64,000 nt of DNA from Ferrovum sp. (GTDB taxonomy: Bacteria > Pseudomonadota > Gammaproteobacteria > Burkholderiales > Ferrovaceae), in assembly GCA_019456405.1 (NCBI GenBank), contig WJXM01000054.1, positions 1 to 64,000 on the forward strand, read 5' to 3'. The stretch's first letter is position 1. Each line of letters begins with the position of its first letter. Shown here piece by piece: positions 17,688 to 27,334 of this stretch. Position numbers and translations under genes: made by a program. The notes below the pieces were generated by a model. That model worked only from the letters and a program-made list of their open reading frames with translations. It was not told the DNA's origin and did not search any database.

Positions 17688-18045
17688 GATGGGTGATCTC
17701 CTTGAAAGGGGTTCGCAGGGATGGCGTCGTCAGGCGGCACCTCGCAAATTCGCGGGACGGGCGAGAGGGTGAGGGTCCTTGAGGGACCGAGACTCGAACC
17801 CGCAGGCTCTTCCGTACGATTTGGAAACAATTATTGGCGATAATAGCATAGGAAGACGGTCACCTGAGTTCGTCACTCCAGTGTGCTGGGGCGATGCAGG
17901 GAAAAGATGCAGGGACGGAGCGAAGCGATGCTTCGCAAAACCAAGAGGAATGGGAACCTAACCTGAATCGGGGGTTCTACGGATGGTGGACTGATCAGTA
18001 GTGCAAGATTCCCGAAAATAAATAATGGACGAGGAGACAGGCAGA
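17688..18045. other. Intergenic region between fmdB and the M16 peptidase gene
   Basis: About 358 bp separate two divergent genes. Near fmdB it has a GC-rich stretch with a GGTCC/GGACC hairpin (about 17774-17790, 5-base spacer) and a GACTCGAACCC string that recalls a tRNA T-arm in reverse, but no cloverleaf can be drawn around it. Near the other end lies repeat copy 2. Promoters for both genes should be here, but no convincing consensus was recognised. Confidence 0.5.
17912..17939 (-). repeat. 28-bp inverted repeat, copy 2 (intergenic)
   Basis: Reverse complement of the 17456-17483 copy with a single difference (A for G). Here the core GCGAAGC-GAT-GCTTCGC is a perfect 7-bp hairpin with a 3-base loop. 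The two copies are about 430 bp apart in opposite orientation, flanking the fmdB 5' end and its leader. Confidence 0.8.
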
Positions 18046-20781
18046 ATGCACAAGACGATGGGAAAATGGGGAGCCGCTTGGCTGGGATTGTGGATGATGC
18101 AAGGGGTTCTGGCGTCCGGTCTGCCCCCCGGCGTGACGGAGGTGACCCGCGTGGAGGGGGTCACGGAATACCGTCTGACCAATGGGTTGCAAGTCTTGCT
18201 GGCCCCGGATGACAGCAAGCCGACTACGACGGTCAACGTGACCTATCGGGTGGGTTCGCGCATGGAAAGTTATGGTGAGACCGGCATGGCGCACCTGCTG
18301 GAGCACCTCATGTTCAAGGGTACGCCCAAACACCCCGATATCATGGGCGGTCTGACCAGTCACGGGATGCGTCCCAACGGGACTACCTGGTTTGACCGGA
18401 CCAACTACTTCGAATCCTTTCCCGCTTCGGAAAACAATCTGGACTGGGCGCTCAAAATGGAAGCCGACCGCATGGTGCATTCCAACGTGGCGCGCAAGGA
18501 TCTCGACAGCGAGATGACGGTGGTTCGTAATGAGATGGAGCGTGGGGAGAATGACCCCGGCGATGTCTTGATGGACAAGATCATGGCGGCGGCTTTTCAG
18601 TGGCATAACTACGGGAAGTCCACCATCGGTGCGCGAAGCGACGTGGAAAACGTCAATATCGCTCATCTTCAGGCTTTTTATCACAAGTATTACCAACCGG
18701 ATAATGCTACCTTGGTCGTGGCCGGTCGTTTTGACATGACCCGTACCCTCAAGGAGGTCCAGGAAACTTTTGGGCAGATTGCCCGCCCCAAGCGCGTGCT
18801 GGAGCCGACGTATACGCTCGATCCCGCTCAGGATGGCGAGCGGCAGGTGATCCTGCGGCGGGTGGGCGATGTGCAATATGTGGAAGCTGTCTATCATGCA
18901 GTGGCGGCGGCCAGTCCCGACAGCCCGGCTTTCGAGGTGTTGGCTCAGGTGCTGGGAGATACGCCCACGGGGCGATTGCACAAGTCTTTGGTAGAAACCG
19001 GATTGGCGACGAGTATCGGCGCGGACTATTTCAATCTGGCAGAGCCTGGCGTCCTGTTCCTGCAGGCCGAAGTGCGTAAGGACCAGAAATTGGATGACGT
19101 GCGCGATGCTTTCCTGGCTACTGTGGAGAAAATCAAGGAACAACCTGTCACGGCCCAGGAGGTGGAACGGGCTGAGGCCAATCTGCGCAACAGTATCGAT
19201 ACCACCTTCAATGATCCGGAAAGGTTTGGCATTGCCTTGTCCACGGCCATTGCCAATGGGGACTGGCGCCTCTTCTTTCTGACCCGTGACCGCTTGGCCA
19301 AGGTGACTCCGGCGGACGTGCAACGGGTAGCCGTGTCCTATCTCATTCCCAGCAATCGTACGCTCGGATTGTTCATTCCGACCGCCAATCCCCTGCGTGC
19401 CCCTGCGCCCCAACGGGTGGATGCCGAAGCCCAATTGCAGGGTTACCATGGCAGTCCTGATTATCAAGAGGGAGAGGCTTTTGACGCCTCTCCAGCCAAC
19501 ATTCAGAAACGAACTCAATGGGTCACATTGCCCGACGGGTTGAAAGTGGCTTTGCTGTCCAAGAAAACCCGTGGTGGGACGGTTCATGCCCAACTGAGTT
19601 TGCATTTTGGGACGGCAGATTCGTTGCTGGGCAAGGAGCAAGTGGGGGATTTTGTGGCGGGGTTGCTGGAGCGGGGAAGCGATGGCATGACCCGTTCAGA
19701 GATCCAGGACAAATTTACGGCACTCAAGGCGCAGGTGGCTTTTTCAGGGTCAGCTACGGGCATGACGGTCATGATCCAGACGGTCAAGGAGAACCTGCCC
19801 GCCACCTTGGATCTGGTGACACGCATTTTGCGCAACCCAACCTTTCCCGAGAGCGAGTTCAAGCAATGGCGCGAGGCCAGTCTGGCCGATGTGGAAGAAA
19901 GTCGAAGCGATCCTCAAGCCATGGCTTCCAATATGCTTCACCGTTATTTCAACCGTCACCCTCGCGGGGATCTGCGCTATACCTCCACGTTTGACGAAAC
20001 CGCAGAGGATATCAAGGCGGTCACGCGGGATCAGGTCATCCAGTTCTATCGGCGCTTCTATGGGGCGTCTCATGGGGAACTGGCCGTGGTGGGGGACTTC
20101 AGTCCGGTGCCCGTGCGCGCTGCGCTCGAACAGGGGCTGGGTCAGTGGGCAAGCGCAGAACCCTATGCTGTCGTGTTGGATGATTATCAGGCGTTTCCCG
20201 GAAAAACCCTGCAGCAGGACGTGGCGGATAAGGCCAACGCTGTTTTTCTGGCGTGGCAACCATTGCCGATCAAGGATGATGACCCCCAAGCGCAGGCCCT
20301 GACTCTGGGTAACTATGTGTTGGGTGAAGGATTCCTGAACTCTCGTCTGGCTACCCGTATCCGCCAGAAGGAAGGATTGAGTTATGGGGTGGGCTCTTTC
20401 TTGCGCCTTAACGATCAGGTGCCCAATAGCGCCTTCGGAGCTTACGCCATTTATGCACCGCAAAACCGGGCGCGTTTGGTCAAGGCTTTTGACGAAGTGA
20501 TCGCTCAGGTGCTGGGGCAGGGATTGACACCGGCAGAAATCGAGGCAGGCAAAGCCGCCCTGATGCAGTCGCGCAAATTGGCACGGGCACAGGATGGCTC
20601 ACTGGTCGCTCAACTCGACAAACTGATGTTTGACCGGCGCGATGCAACTTTCCTGGCGCAACAGGATGATCAAGTCATGGCGGCCGATTCCTCCAGCGTC
20701 AATGAAGCGCTTAAGAAGTACTTGGACCCCGCTCGCTTTGTGACGGTTTATGTCGGAGATTTTGCGGTAAAAAAACCGTGA
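18046..20781 (+). CDS. Secreted M16 zinc peptidase with two tandem M16 units
   Basis: Insulinase/pitrilysin-family peptidase of 911 residues. A signal peptide spans about residues 1-25 (WGAAWLGLWMMQGVLASG). The inverted zinc motif HLLEH is at residues 83-87, and a distal Glu in the SEMTVVRNEMERGE helix completes the active-site set. A second M16-like half starts near residue 490 (TQWVTLPDGLKVALLSKKTR), without an HxxEH, and includes the RxxxGLSYGVGSFL motif that closes the chamber. It resembles fused forms of the paired M16 subunits of Proteobacteria; the periplasmic substrate is unknown. The start at 18046 follows GAGGAGA; an ATG at 18025 is less likely. The stop overlaps nudB. Confidence 0.9.
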   Translation: MHKTMGKWGAAWLGLWMMQGVLASGLPPGVTEVTRVEGVTEYRLTNGLQVLLAPDDSKPTTTVNVTYRVGSRMESYGETGMAHLLEHLMFKGTPKHPDIMGGLTSHGMRPNGTTWFDRTNYFESFPASENNLDWALKMEADRMVHSNVARKDLDSEMTVVRNEMERGENDPGDVLMDKIMAAAFQWHNYGKSTIGARSDVENVNIAHLQAFYHKYYQPDNATLVVAGRFDMTRTLKEVQETFGQIARPKRVLEPTYTLDPAQDGERQVILRRVGDVQYVEAVYHAVAAASPDSPAFEVLAQVLGDTPTGRLHKSLVETGLATSIGADYFNLAEPGVLFLQAEVRKDQKLDDVRDAFLATVEKIKEQPVTAQEVERAEANLRNSIDTTFNDPERFGIALSTAIANGDWRLFFLTRDRLAKVTPADVQRVAVSYLIPSNRTLGLFIPTANPLRAPAPQRVDAEAQLQGYHGSPDYQEGEAFDASPANIQKRTQWVTLPDGLKVALLSKKTRGGTVHAQLSLHFGTADSLLGKEQVGDFVAGLLERGSDGMTRSEIQDKFTALKAQVAFSGSATGMTVMIQTVKENLPATLDLVTRILRNPTFPESEFKQWREASLADVEESRSDPQAMASNMLHRYFNRHPRGDLRYTSTFDETAEDIKAVTRDQVIQFYRRFYGASHGELAVVGDFSPVPVRAALEQGLGQWASAEPYAVVLDDYQAFPGKTLQQDVADKANAVFLAWQPLPIKDDDPQAQALTLGNYVLGEGFLNSRLATRIRQKEGLSYGVGSFLRLNDQVPNSAFGAYAIYAPQNRARLVKAFDEVIAQVLGQGLTPAEIEAGKAALMQSRKLARAQDGSLVAQLDKLMFDRRDATFLAQQDDQVMAADSSSVNEALKKYLDPARFVTVYVGDFAVKKP

Positions 20782-21233
20782 CCTACAAAATCCCTGAGTC
20801 CGTGCTGGTGGTGATCTATACGCCCGCAGGGTTGGTCTTGTTGATCGAACGGGCCGATGCGCCCGGGTATTGGCAATCGGTAACGGGCAGTCGCGGTACC
20901 ACGGAAGAGCCATTGTGGGAGACGGCACGGCGCGAAGTGGCGGAGGAAACGGGATTGTGTGCGACGCCGGAGAACCTGAAAGATTGGAAGGAGGCGCGGG
21001 TTTACGAAATTTACCCGCGCTGGCGGTACCGCTATGCCCCGGGAGTGACTCAGAATACCGAGCACCGTTTTGGGTTGGTGGTGCCGGCACCGGTATCCGT
21101 CACTCTTTGTCCCCGAGAGCATGTTCGGCAGGTTTGGTTGCCTTGGCAGGAAGCGGTCCCGCAATGTTTTTCCTGGACCAATCAGGAAGCCTTGCGGGAT
21201 ATTCCCCAGCACATGTCTGTGACCGCGTGCTGA
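20778..21233 (+). CDS. nudB: Dihydroneopterin triphosphate diphosphatase (Nudix)
   Basis: Folate-pathway Nudix hydrolase removing pyrophosphate from 7,8-dihydroneopterin triphosphate. The Nudix box is at about residues 40-62, with REVAEETGL as the helix carrying the metal-binding Glu residues. The segment YWQSVTGSRGTTEEP before it and YRYAPGVTQNTEHRFGLVVP after it are characteristic of NudB. The GTG start overlaps the stop of the M16 gene (GTGA). In related bacteria nudB usually follows aspS; here it is detached from it by about 4 kb. Confidence 0.9.
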   Translation: MTYKIPESVLVVIYTPAGLVLLIERADAPGYWQSVTGSRGTTEEPLWETARREVAEETGLCATPENLKDWKEARVYEIYPRWRYRYAPGVTQNTEHRFGLVVPAPVSVTLCPREHVRQVWLPWQEAVPQCFSWTNQEALRDIPQHMSVTAC

Positions 21234-21265
21234 GGAAGGGGTGAGTTGAAGGTTTGGTAAAGTCA

Positions 21266-21294
21266 TTGACAGAGTGCTTACGGCACAATATAAT
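21266..21294 (+). promoter_or_regulatory. Consensus sigma-70 promoter for rplM-rpsI
   Basis: TTGACA at 21266-21271 and TATAAT at 21289-21294 are exact consensus hexamers with the ideal 17-bp spacer. It sits 35 bp before the rplM ATG and 32 bp after nudB, so the transcript leader should be about 30 bases. Confidence 0.93.
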
Positions 21295-21328
21295 CGGCAG
21301 TTCTTTTCATGAAATAGTGAACGCTGTT

Positions 21329-21757
21329 ATGAAAACCTTTTCCGCTAAAGCGCATGAAGTCCAGCACGACTGGTTTGTGGTGGATGCCACCGACTTGGTC
21401 CTTGGTCGGTTGGCCAGCCAAATTGCCTTGCGTCTGCGTGGCAAGCACAAAGCCATTTACACTCCCCATGTGGACACGGGTGATTTTATCGTCGTGGTCA
21501 ATGTGGAGAAAATTCGCGTGACCGGCAACAAGGGCGAAGACAAAAAGTATTATCGCCATACGGGCTACCCCGGCGGGATCTACGAAACCAATTTCAACAA
21601 GTTGCAGGCTCGTCATCCTGCGCGGGTTCTGGAAAAGGCGGTCAAAGGCATGCTTCCCAAGGGTCCCCTGGGCTATGCCATGATCAAGAAAATGAAAGTT
21701 TACGCGGGCGCAGAGCATCCCCATGCCGCCCAGCAACCAAAAACCCTGAGCATTTGA
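21329..21757 (+). CDS. rplM: 50S ribosomal protein L13
   Basis: Early-assembly protein of the large subunit. The 142 residues begin [20 protein letters not shown] and carry the L13 signature around [20 protein letters not shown]. The start at 21329 matches the family; the open frame runs upstream through the promoter, which rules out the longer version. The ribosome site is weak. It is followed by rpsI after 10 bp. Confidence 0.98.
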   Translation: MKTFSAKAHEVQHDWFVVDATDLVLGRLASQIALRLRGKHKAIYTPHVDTGDFIVVVNVEKIRVTGNKGEDKKYYRHTGYPGGIYETNFNKLQARHPARVLEKAVKGMLPKGPLGYAMIKKMKVYAGAEHPHAAQQPKTLSI

Positions 21758-21767
21758 GGTCCTGATC

Positions 21768-22160
21768 ATGATTGGTGATTATTATTACGGAACCGGACGG
21801 CGCAAGAGCGCAGTGGCCCGGGTATTCATGAAATCCGGCTCCGGTCGCTTTGAAATCAATGGAAAAACTCTGGACGAATACTTTTCCCGTGAAACAGGCC
21901 GCATGGTGGTCCGTCAGCCTTTGACCCTGACCAACTATCTGGATGGATTTGATATTCGTATCAATGTGGCGGGTGGCGGTGAGTCTGGTCAAGCAGGTGC
22001 TGCGCGTCATGGGATTACCCGTGCGCTGATCGATTTCAATCCCGATCTCAAGACCGTTCTCAAACAGGCAGGTCTGGTGACTCGCGACGCACGTGAAGTA
22101 GAACGAAAGAAAGTCGGTTTGCACAAGGCGCGCCGTCGCAAGCAATTCAGCAAACGCTAA
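21768..22160 (+). CDS. rpsI: 30S ribosomal protein S9
   Basis: Small-subunit protein whose C-terminal tail reaches the P-site tRNA. The 130 residues contain [15 protein letters not shown] near the start, [19 protein letters not shown] in the middle, and the basic tail [11 protein letters not shown] ending in the conserved Lys-Arg. It is co-transcribed with rplM from the consensus promoter and ended by the hairpin at 22181. Confidence 0.98.
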   Translation: MIGDYYYGTGRRKSAVARVFMKSGSGRFEINGKTLDEYFSRETGRMVVRQPLTLTNYLDGFDIRINVAGGGESGQAGAARHGITRALIDFNPDLKTVLKQAGLVTRDAREVERKKVGLHKARRRKQFSKR

Positions 22161-22180
22161 GGTCCCACGACCTCATGAAA

Positions 22181-22207
22181 ACCGGCGCCCTCGCGCCGGT
22201 TTTTTTT
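22181..22207 (+). terminator. Intrinsic terminator after rplM-rpsI
   Basis: ACCGGCGC and GCGCCGGT pair over 8 bp with a 4-base CCTC loop, followed by a run of eight or nine T residues. A strong rho-independent terminator. Confidence 0.95.
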
Positions 22208-22256
22208 CGTTGGGCGTACCGGGGCTATAATCATCAGGACAAGCTAGGAGAGAATA

Positions 22257-23291
22257 ATGATCAAAGTGGGCATCGTTGGCGGAACGGGGTATACCGGTGT
22301 CGAGTTGCTGCGTCTGGTGGCGCAACACCCGGAAATGAAATTGAGCGTCATTACGTCGCGCAAAGAAGCGGGGTTGAGGGTAGCGGATCTGTTTCCCAGC
22401 CTGCGCGGACATGTGGACATTGCCTTTTCTGATCCGCTGCGGGTGACGTCCCTGATCGACTGTGAGTTGGTGTTCTTCGCGACTCCCAATGGCGTGGCTA
22501 TGGAACAGGTACGTGAATTGCTGGAAGCCGGTGTGCGGGTCATCGATTTGGCGGCGGATTTTCGTCTGAAAGATGTGGCAGAGTGGGAGTCCTGGTATGC
22601 CCAGACCCATGCCTGTCCGGATCTGGTGGAAGGGGCTGTGTATGGATTGCCGGAAGTCAATCGGGATTCGATTCGCAGTGCCAATCTGGTTGCCAACCCG
22701 GGGTGCTACCCAACGGCGGTGCAACTGGGTTTTTTGCCTCTGGTGGAAACCGGGGTGGTGGACTTGAATTATCTCGTTGCCGATGTCAAATCCGGGGCAT
22801 CCGGGGCTGGGCGTAAGGCTGAGGTCCCTCTTTTGCTGGCTGAGGCCGGGGATAATTTCAAGGCTTATGGGGTACCGGGGCACAGACATCTGCCTGAAAT
22901 TCGTCAAGGACTGAGGATGGGGGCAGGACGTGAAGTGGGGTTGACCTTCGTTCCTCATTTGGTTCCAATGATTCGTGGCATCCACGCTACCCTCTATGCT
23001 CGCTTGACCCGGCGTGACGTGGATCTGCAAGCACTGTTCGAGGCGCGCTATGCCAATGAACCCTTCATCGATATCCTGCCTCCGGGCAGTCACCCGGAAA
23101 CCCGTTCGGTGCGGGCATCCAACCATTGCCGCATCGCGGTGCATCGTCCTCAGGAGGGAGAAATGGTGGTGGTTCTGGTGGTTATCGACAATCTGGTCAA
23201 AGGTGCCGCAGGGCAAGCGGTACAGAATGCCAACTTGATGTTTGATTGGCCAGAAACTCTGGGGTTGACCCAAGTTCCGATCATGCCCTGA
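22257..23291 (+). CDS. argC: N-acetyl-gamma-glutamyl-phosphate reductase
   Basis: Third step of arginine biosynthesis: NADPH-dependent reduction of N-acetylglutamyl phosphate to the semialdehyde. The 344-residue protein has the Rossmann motif [16 protein letters not shown] at the N-terminus, the catalytic Cys in [17 protein letters not shown] at about residue 149, and the catalytic His in [11 protein letters not shown]. Ribosome site AGGAGAG lies before the ATG. argB, which makes its substrate, is at 36112 in the same window but not in the same operon. Confidence 0.97.
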   Translation: MIKVGIVGGTGYTGVELLRLVAQHPEMKLSVITSRKEAGLRVADLFPSLRGHVDIAFSDPLRVTSLIDCELVFFATPNGVAMEQVRELLEAGVRVIDLAADFRLKDVAEWESWYAQTHACPDLVEGAVYGLPEVNRDSIRSANLVANPGCYPTAVQLGFLPLVETGVVDLNYLVADVKSGASGAGRKAEVPLLLAEAGDNFKAYGVPGHRHLPEIRQGLRMGAGREVGLTFVPHLVPMIRGIHATLYARLTRRDVDLQALFEARYANEPFIDILPPGSHPETRSVRASNHCRIAVHRPQEGEMVVVLVVIDNLVKGAAGQAVQNANLMFDWPETLGLTQVPIMP

Positions 23292-23360
23292 GGTTTTCAG
23301 CAGGGAATTTAAAAACTGCTACAATGGACCCATTCTAACTTGCCCTTTCAGGAGAATGCC

Positions 23361-23711
23361 ATGAATGCTCTCACAGAAATGCCTGCCCCCTTGATTTTTA
23401 CCGACAGTGCTGCCGATAAGGTCAAGGCGCTGATCGATGAGGAAGGAAATCAGGACTTGAAATTGCGCGTGTTTGTCACCGGAGGGGGGTGTTCGGGTTT
23501 TCAGTATGGTTTTGCCTTTGAAGATACGGTCAACGAAGATGATACCCAGATGGTCAAGAATGGCGTGACCCTGTTGATCGACCCGGCGAGTTACCAATAC
23601 ATGGTGGGTGCCGAGATCGACTACAAGGAAGATCTGGAAGGGTCTCAGTTCATCATTCGTAATCCCAATGCCAAAACTACCTGTGGCTGTGGATCTTCTT
23701 TTTCCGCATGA
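23361..23711 (+). CDS. erpA: Iron-sulfur cluster insertion protein ErpA
   Basis: A-type Fe-S carrier that delivers clusters to apo-proteins such as IspG. The 116 residues include the three conserved cysteines, one in [13 protein letters not shown] and two in CGCGSSF at the C-terminus. The start at 23361 follows AGGAGA; the frame is open upstream. It lies after argC in the rplM-rpsI-argC-erpA order seen in Betaproteobacteria. Confidence 0.96.
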   Translation: MNALTEMPAPLIFTDSAADKVKALIDEEGNQDLKLRVFVTGGGCSGFQYGFAFEDTVNEDDTQMVKNGVTLLIDPASYQYMVGAEIDYKEDLEGSQFIIRNPNAKTTCGCGSSFSA

Positions 23712-23771
23712 ACCTAAACAAGAGATCAATTAAGTTTCTAATTAATACATGTGACTAGCGTTTATTTTGTG

Positions 23772-23801
23772 TTGACTATAAATAATTCCGGGTGTTAGAC
23801 T
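23772..23801 (+). promoter_or_regulatory. Possible promoter of the cytochrome c peroxidase gene
   Basis: TTGACT (23772-23777) and TAGACT (23796-23801) are spaced by 18 bp, about 45 bp before the ATG in an A/T-rich gap. No FNR-type TTGAT-N4-ATCAA dyad was seen. Confidence 0.4.
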
Positions 23802-23845
23802 CGACACAGAGTTTCGTCTTCCCTCTTGTTTTGTGGAGAGTCATC

Positions 23846-24880
23846 ATGAAAAAATTTCTTCTCCTGGTCCCCGTCTGGGCAGTGTGGAGTATGGCTTCGC
23901 CTGCCTGGAGTTTTGAGCCGCTGCCCGACGCTCCTCCCATTCCTGCGGACAATCCCATGAGTGCTGCCAAGGTTGCCTTGGGGCAGCAGTTATACTTCGA
24001 CAAACGGCTTTCGGTGGATGGCACCGTATCGTGTAATTCCTGTCATAGCGTGATGGGGAGTGGAACGGATAATCGACCGGTCTCCGTGGGCGTTGGTGGA
24101 AAAAAGGGGGGGCGTAATGCGCCCACGGTGTGGAATTCGGCATTCCTGAGCGTACAGTTCTGGGATGGTCGGGCCGCCACTCTGGAAGATCAGGCCAAAG
24201 GGCCGATCGTGAATCCCGTGGAGATGGGGATGCATTCACCGGCTGATGCGGAAGGGCGCATTCGCGCCATTCCGGGTTATGTCAGCCAGTTTGAAGCAGT
24301 CTTTGGCACACAGGATCCGGTAACGTACGATAACATTGCCAAAGCCATTGCGGCTTATGAGCGGACCTTGTTGACCCCTCACAGCCCCTTCGACCGCTAT
24401 ATGAAAGGGGACAAGACGGCACTCTCCGAGCAGGCCTTGCGGGGTATGAAAACTGTTGAGAGGATCGGTTGTACTGCCTGCCATACAGGGCCGGATTTTG
24501 CGGGCCCCAACATGCCTGTGGGGCAAGGTTTCTATCAGAAATTTCCTATCTTTGTCGCGAATAACCCCTATGTGGCCAAATACCGGTTGATGGAGGATGA
24601 GGGTCGTTTCAACGTCACGCACGAGGCATCGGACAAGTACCTGTGGCGTGTCCAGACCTGGCGCAACGTGGCCTTGACGGCGCCTTATTTTCATACCGGA
24701 TCCGTCCCGACTTTGGATGAAGCGGTGCGCGTCATGGCCCGTTCCCAGTTGGGAAAGACGCTGACGGAGGCGGAAGTCGAGGATATCGTGGCATTTCTCA
24801 ACAGTCTGACGGGAGAGTTCCCGGTGCAGAACATGCCTCGTCTGCCTCAGACGCCCAATCGAACGTTGACGGCAGAGTGA
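23846..24880 (+). CDS. Di-haem cytochrome c peroxidase
   Basis: Periplasmic peroxidase reducing H2O2 to water with electrons from cytochrome c. The 344-residue precursor has a signal peptide (about residues 1-22, cleaved near AWS-FE). It carries two CxxCH haem sites, CNSCH at 63-67 and CTACH at 209-213. Further family landmarks are RNAPTVWNSAF, VQFWDGRAATLEDQA and LRNVALTAPYFHTG-like text (here WRNVALTAPYFHTGSVPTL). MauG-type maturases share the fold, but context and length favour a CCP. Ribosome site GGAGAG. It stands alone between erpA and an intrinsic terminator. Confidence 0.94.
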   Translation: MKKFLLLVPVWAVWSMASPAWSFEPLPDAPPIPADNPMSAAKVALGQQLYFDKRLSVDGTVSCNSCHSVMGSGTDNRPVSVGVGGKKGGRNAPTVWNSAFLSVQFWDGRAATLEDQAKGPIVNPVEMGMHSPADAEGRIRAIPGYVSQFEAVFGTQDPVTYDNIAKAIAAYERTLLTPHSPFDRYMKGDKTALSEQALRGMKTVERIGCTACHTGPDFAGPNMPVGQGFYQKFPIFVANNPYVAKYRLMEDEGRFNVTHEASDKYLWRVQTWRNVALTAPYFHTGSVPTLDEAVRVMARSQLGKTLTEAEVEDIVAFLNSLTGEFPVQNMPRLPQTPNRTLTAE

Positions 24881-24926
24881 ACTTTACTCCACCAGACACA
24901 CTCTCACTGGTTCCCTTATCCTCTTC

Positions 24927-24953
24927 CCCCTCCGTTCAGGAGGGTTTTTTTTT
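24927..24953 (+). terminator. Intrinsic terminator after the peroxidase gene
   Basis: CCCTCC and GGAGGG form a 6-bp G/C stem with a 5-base loop, followed by nine T residues. Confidence 0.85.
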
Positions 24954-25093
24954 GCCAAAGCAGAACGGATAAACTCCAAAAAGGAAATGCGGGTTACTCT
25001 GAAGAGAGGCGCGGGCATGCGCTGGTCGGTTGTATAATCCCGATAACCCGCAGTCAATGTGGTAAATCTGGGGATACAAGGACGAGGAATTCC

Positions 25094-25525
25094 ATGAAAG
25101 CACGAGTGAAGTGGGTCGAAGGAATGAGTTTTCTGGGGGAAAGTGGCAGTGGTCACACTTTCTTGATGGATGGGGCTCCAGAGGCCGGTGGACGCAACCT
25201 GGGGGTGCGCCCCATGGAAGCGGTCCTGCTGGGGGCAGGGGGGTGTACTGCGTTTGATGTGGTCATGATGCTGAAACGGGCACGCGCCGATATCGTGGAC
25301 TGTGTGGTGGAACTGGAGGCGCAGCGCGCAGAGGAGGATCCCAAGGTATTTACCCAGATCCACTTTCACTTTGTAGTGACGGGACGAGGCCTCAAGGCCG
25401 AACAGGTTCAGCGTTTCATCGACCTGTCCGCAGAAAAATATTGTTCGGCCACGATCATGCTCGGAAAAACCGCCAAAATTACCCATGATTTTGAATTGCG
25501 CGAGGTCTTCGGTGACACCCCGTGA
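25094..25525 (+). CDS. OsmC/YhfA-family protein
   Basis: A 143-residue protein of the OsmC/Ohr superfamily, whose members are thiol peroxidases or related hydroperoxide-binding proteins. The two redox Cys positions are present: Cys51 in LLGAGGCTAFDVVMML and Cys117 in SAEKYCSATIMLGKTAKI. The TAFDVV helix is closer to the YhfA subgroup than to Ohr. It overlaps the start of trpD by 14 bp, so the two are co-translated although their jobs are unrelated. The ribosome site is GAGGAA. Confidence 0.88.
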   Translation: MKARVKWVEGMSFLGESGSGHTFLMDGAPEAGGRNLGVRPMEAVLLGAGGCTAFDVVMMLKRARADIVDCVVELEAQRAEEDPKVFTQIHFHFVVTGRGLKAEQVQRFIDLSAEKYCSATIMLGKTAKITHDFELREVFGDTP

Positions 25526-26531
25526 GGCGCTGGAATCTCTTTTCGCGGGGAATGATTTGACCCATGATCAGATGACCGAAGTCATGAGCGACATCATGAA
25601 GGGCGTCACGACCCCTATTCAGACAGCGGCATTGGTGACCGCCTTGCGTTACAAGGGTGAGACGGTGGCGGAACTGGTTGCCGCGGTGCAGGTGATGCGT
25701 TCTTTATCAGTCAAAGTGGATACCCGGGGACTGGAGCATGTCGTCGATACCTGCGGGACGGGTGGAGATGGCATGCATACCTTCAACATCTCCACCACGG
25801 CCGCATTTGTGGCGGCTGCAGCAGGCGCACGGGTGGCCAAACATGGGGGGCGGGCTGTTTCCTCCAGCGTGGGGAGTGCGGATGTACTGGAATCTCTCGG
25901 GATCGGTATGATGAGTACGACGCCAGAACGGGCCCAGCAATCCTTGCGCCATTGGGGACTTGGATTCATGTTTGCGCCCCATCATCATACGGCTATGAAA
26001 CATTCGGTTTCCGTGCGGCGGGAGTTGGGTGTGCGTACCCTGTTCAATCTGCTGGGGCCCATGACCAATCCGGCTGGAGCACCCAACCAGTTACTGGGGG
26101 TTTTTGCAGCCCATTTCACCCAACGAATGGCGGCGGTCCTGCGGGAATTGGGTTCGCGCCATGCCATGGTGGTTCATGGGAGCGATGGACTGGACGAAAT
26201 CACCCTGTCTGGCCCGACTCATGTGGCTGAGTTGTATGAAGGAGAAATTCGCGAATACCTGTTTCATCCGCATCAGGTGGGCATAGAACCCGCCCCCTTG
26301 AATGGACTGTTGGTCAAGAGTGCCGAGGAATCCCGTCACCTTTTGCTGTCCGTTTTGGAGAATGAAGCGGGGCCTGCGCGCGATATCGTCCTGTTGAACG
26401 CGGGAGCCGCCCTCTACGTGGCGGGAGTGGCGGCTTCCCACCGCGAGGGTGTGGAACGGGCACGGGCCACGTTGGCCTCTGGCGCCGCCCGCCAACGGCT
26501 TGAAGACCTGGTGTCATGGATTCGGACATGA
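25512..26531 (+). CDS. trpD: Anthranilate phosphoribosyltransferase
   Basis: Second step of tryptophan synthesis from chorismate: transfers phosphoribose from PRPP to anthranilate. The 339 residues contain the PRPP-binding loop [17 protein letters not shown], the anthranilate-site [20 protein letters not shown] and the downstream [15 protein letters not shown] prefer the GTG at 25512, preceded by GAGG, because the protein then begins [10 protein letters not shown] as in relatives; an upstream ATG (25485) adds nine residues lying wholly over osmC-type coding DNA. trpE and trpG, which usually precede it, are not here. Confidence 0.96.
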   Translation: MTPREALESLFAGNDLTHDQMTEVMSDIMKGVTTPIQTAALVTALRYKGETVAELVAAVQVMRSLSVKVDTRGLEHVVDTCGTGGDGMHTFNISTTAAFVAAAAGARVAKHGGRAVSSSVGSADVLESLGIGMMSTTPERAQQSLRHWGLGFMFAPHHHTAMKHSVSVRRELGVRTLFNLLGPMTNPAGAPNQLLGVFAAHFTQRMAAVLRELGSRHAMVVHGSDGLDEITLSGPTHVAELYEGEIREYLFHPHQVGIEPAPLNGLLVKSAEESRHLLLSVLENEAGPARDIVLLNAGAALYVAGVAASHREGVERARATLASGAARQRLEDLVSWIRT

Positions 26532-27319
26532 GCGATATCCTGTCTGCCATCATGGCCACCAAGGTTCAGGAAGTGGCCGAAGCGCAGGGACGTGTTTCTC
26601 TGGCCCAACTCAAGGAGCAGGTCTTCGATGCCCCCCCACTGCGTGATTTCACAGCGGCACTCATGGCCAAGGTACGGATTGGGGAGTCTGCCGTGATTGC
26701 CGAAGTCAAAAAAGCCAGTCCCAGCAAGGGAGTCCTGCGCGAAGATTTCGATCCTGCAGCCATCGCTCGTTCTTACGCCGAGCATGGGGCTACTTGTCTG
26801 TCTGTGCTGACGGATCGGCAATATTTTCAAGGGAGTGCAGAATACCTGCAGGCTGCGCGTGCAGCCTGTTCCTTGCCGGTCCTGCGCAAGGACTTTCTCT
26901 GTGCGCCCTATCAGGTCTATGAGGCCCGTTGTATGGGGGCCGATGCCATTCTGTTGATCGTGGCCGCACTGGATTTGGCGCGTCTGCATCAACTGGAAAG
27001 TCTGGGACATGCCCTGGGTATGGCCGTACTGGTGGAAGTGCATGATGAACGGGAGCTGGCCCTGGCCCTGCAATTGGATTCGCCTCTGATCGGGGTCAAC
27101 AACCGCAATCTGCGGACTTTTGAAACGCGTCTGGAGACTTCTCTCGAATTGCGCGTTCAACTCCCTGAAGACCGCTTGATGATCAGTGAAAGTGGCATTG
27201 CTACCCCAGCCGAAGTAGCGACTTTGCGTGACGCAGGTATCCATGTCTTTCTGGTGGGGGAAACCTTCATGCGTGCAGCAGACCCCGGTGTAATGCTCGC
27301 TCGACTGATGGGATATTAG
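26528..27319 (+). CDS. trpC: Indole-3-glycerol phosphate synthase
   Basis: Closes the indole ring from CdRP in tryptophan synthesis. A 263-residue TIM barrel with the catalytic Lys in [18 protein letters not shown], the second Lys in [19 protein letters not shown], and [12 protein letters not shown] and ISESGIAT in the later strands. The ATG at 26528 overlaps the trpD stop (ATGA). It is not fused to trpF. Confidence 0.97.
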   Translation: MSDILSAIMATKVQEVAEAQGRVSLAQLKEQVFDAPPLRDFTAALMAKVRIGESAVIAEVKKASPSKGVLREDFDPAAIARSYAEHGATCLSVLTDRQYFQGSAEYLQAARAACSLPVLRKDFLCAPYQVYEARCMGADAILLIVAALDLARLHQLESLGHALGMAVLVEVHDERELALALQLDSPLIGVNNRNLRTFETRLETSLELRVQLPEDRLMISESGIATPAEVATLRDAGIHVFLVGETFMRAADPGVMLARLMGY

Positions 27320-27334
27320 AAGATCGATAGCCGA

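Noticed and set aside
17770..17850. GACTCGAACCC string that looks like a tRNA T-arm in reverse
   Set aside because: Neither an acceptor stem, a D-arm, an anticodon stem nor a CCA end can be placed around it. It is at most a short chance or fossil match.
17995..19641. 548-codon minus-strand open frame opposite the M16 peptidase gene
   Set aside because: Shadow of the M16 gene; composition is His/Gln/Arg-rich nonsense with no domain.
22173..23273. 366-codon minus-strand open frame opposite argC
   Set aside because: Shadow of argC, no motif, no ribosome site.
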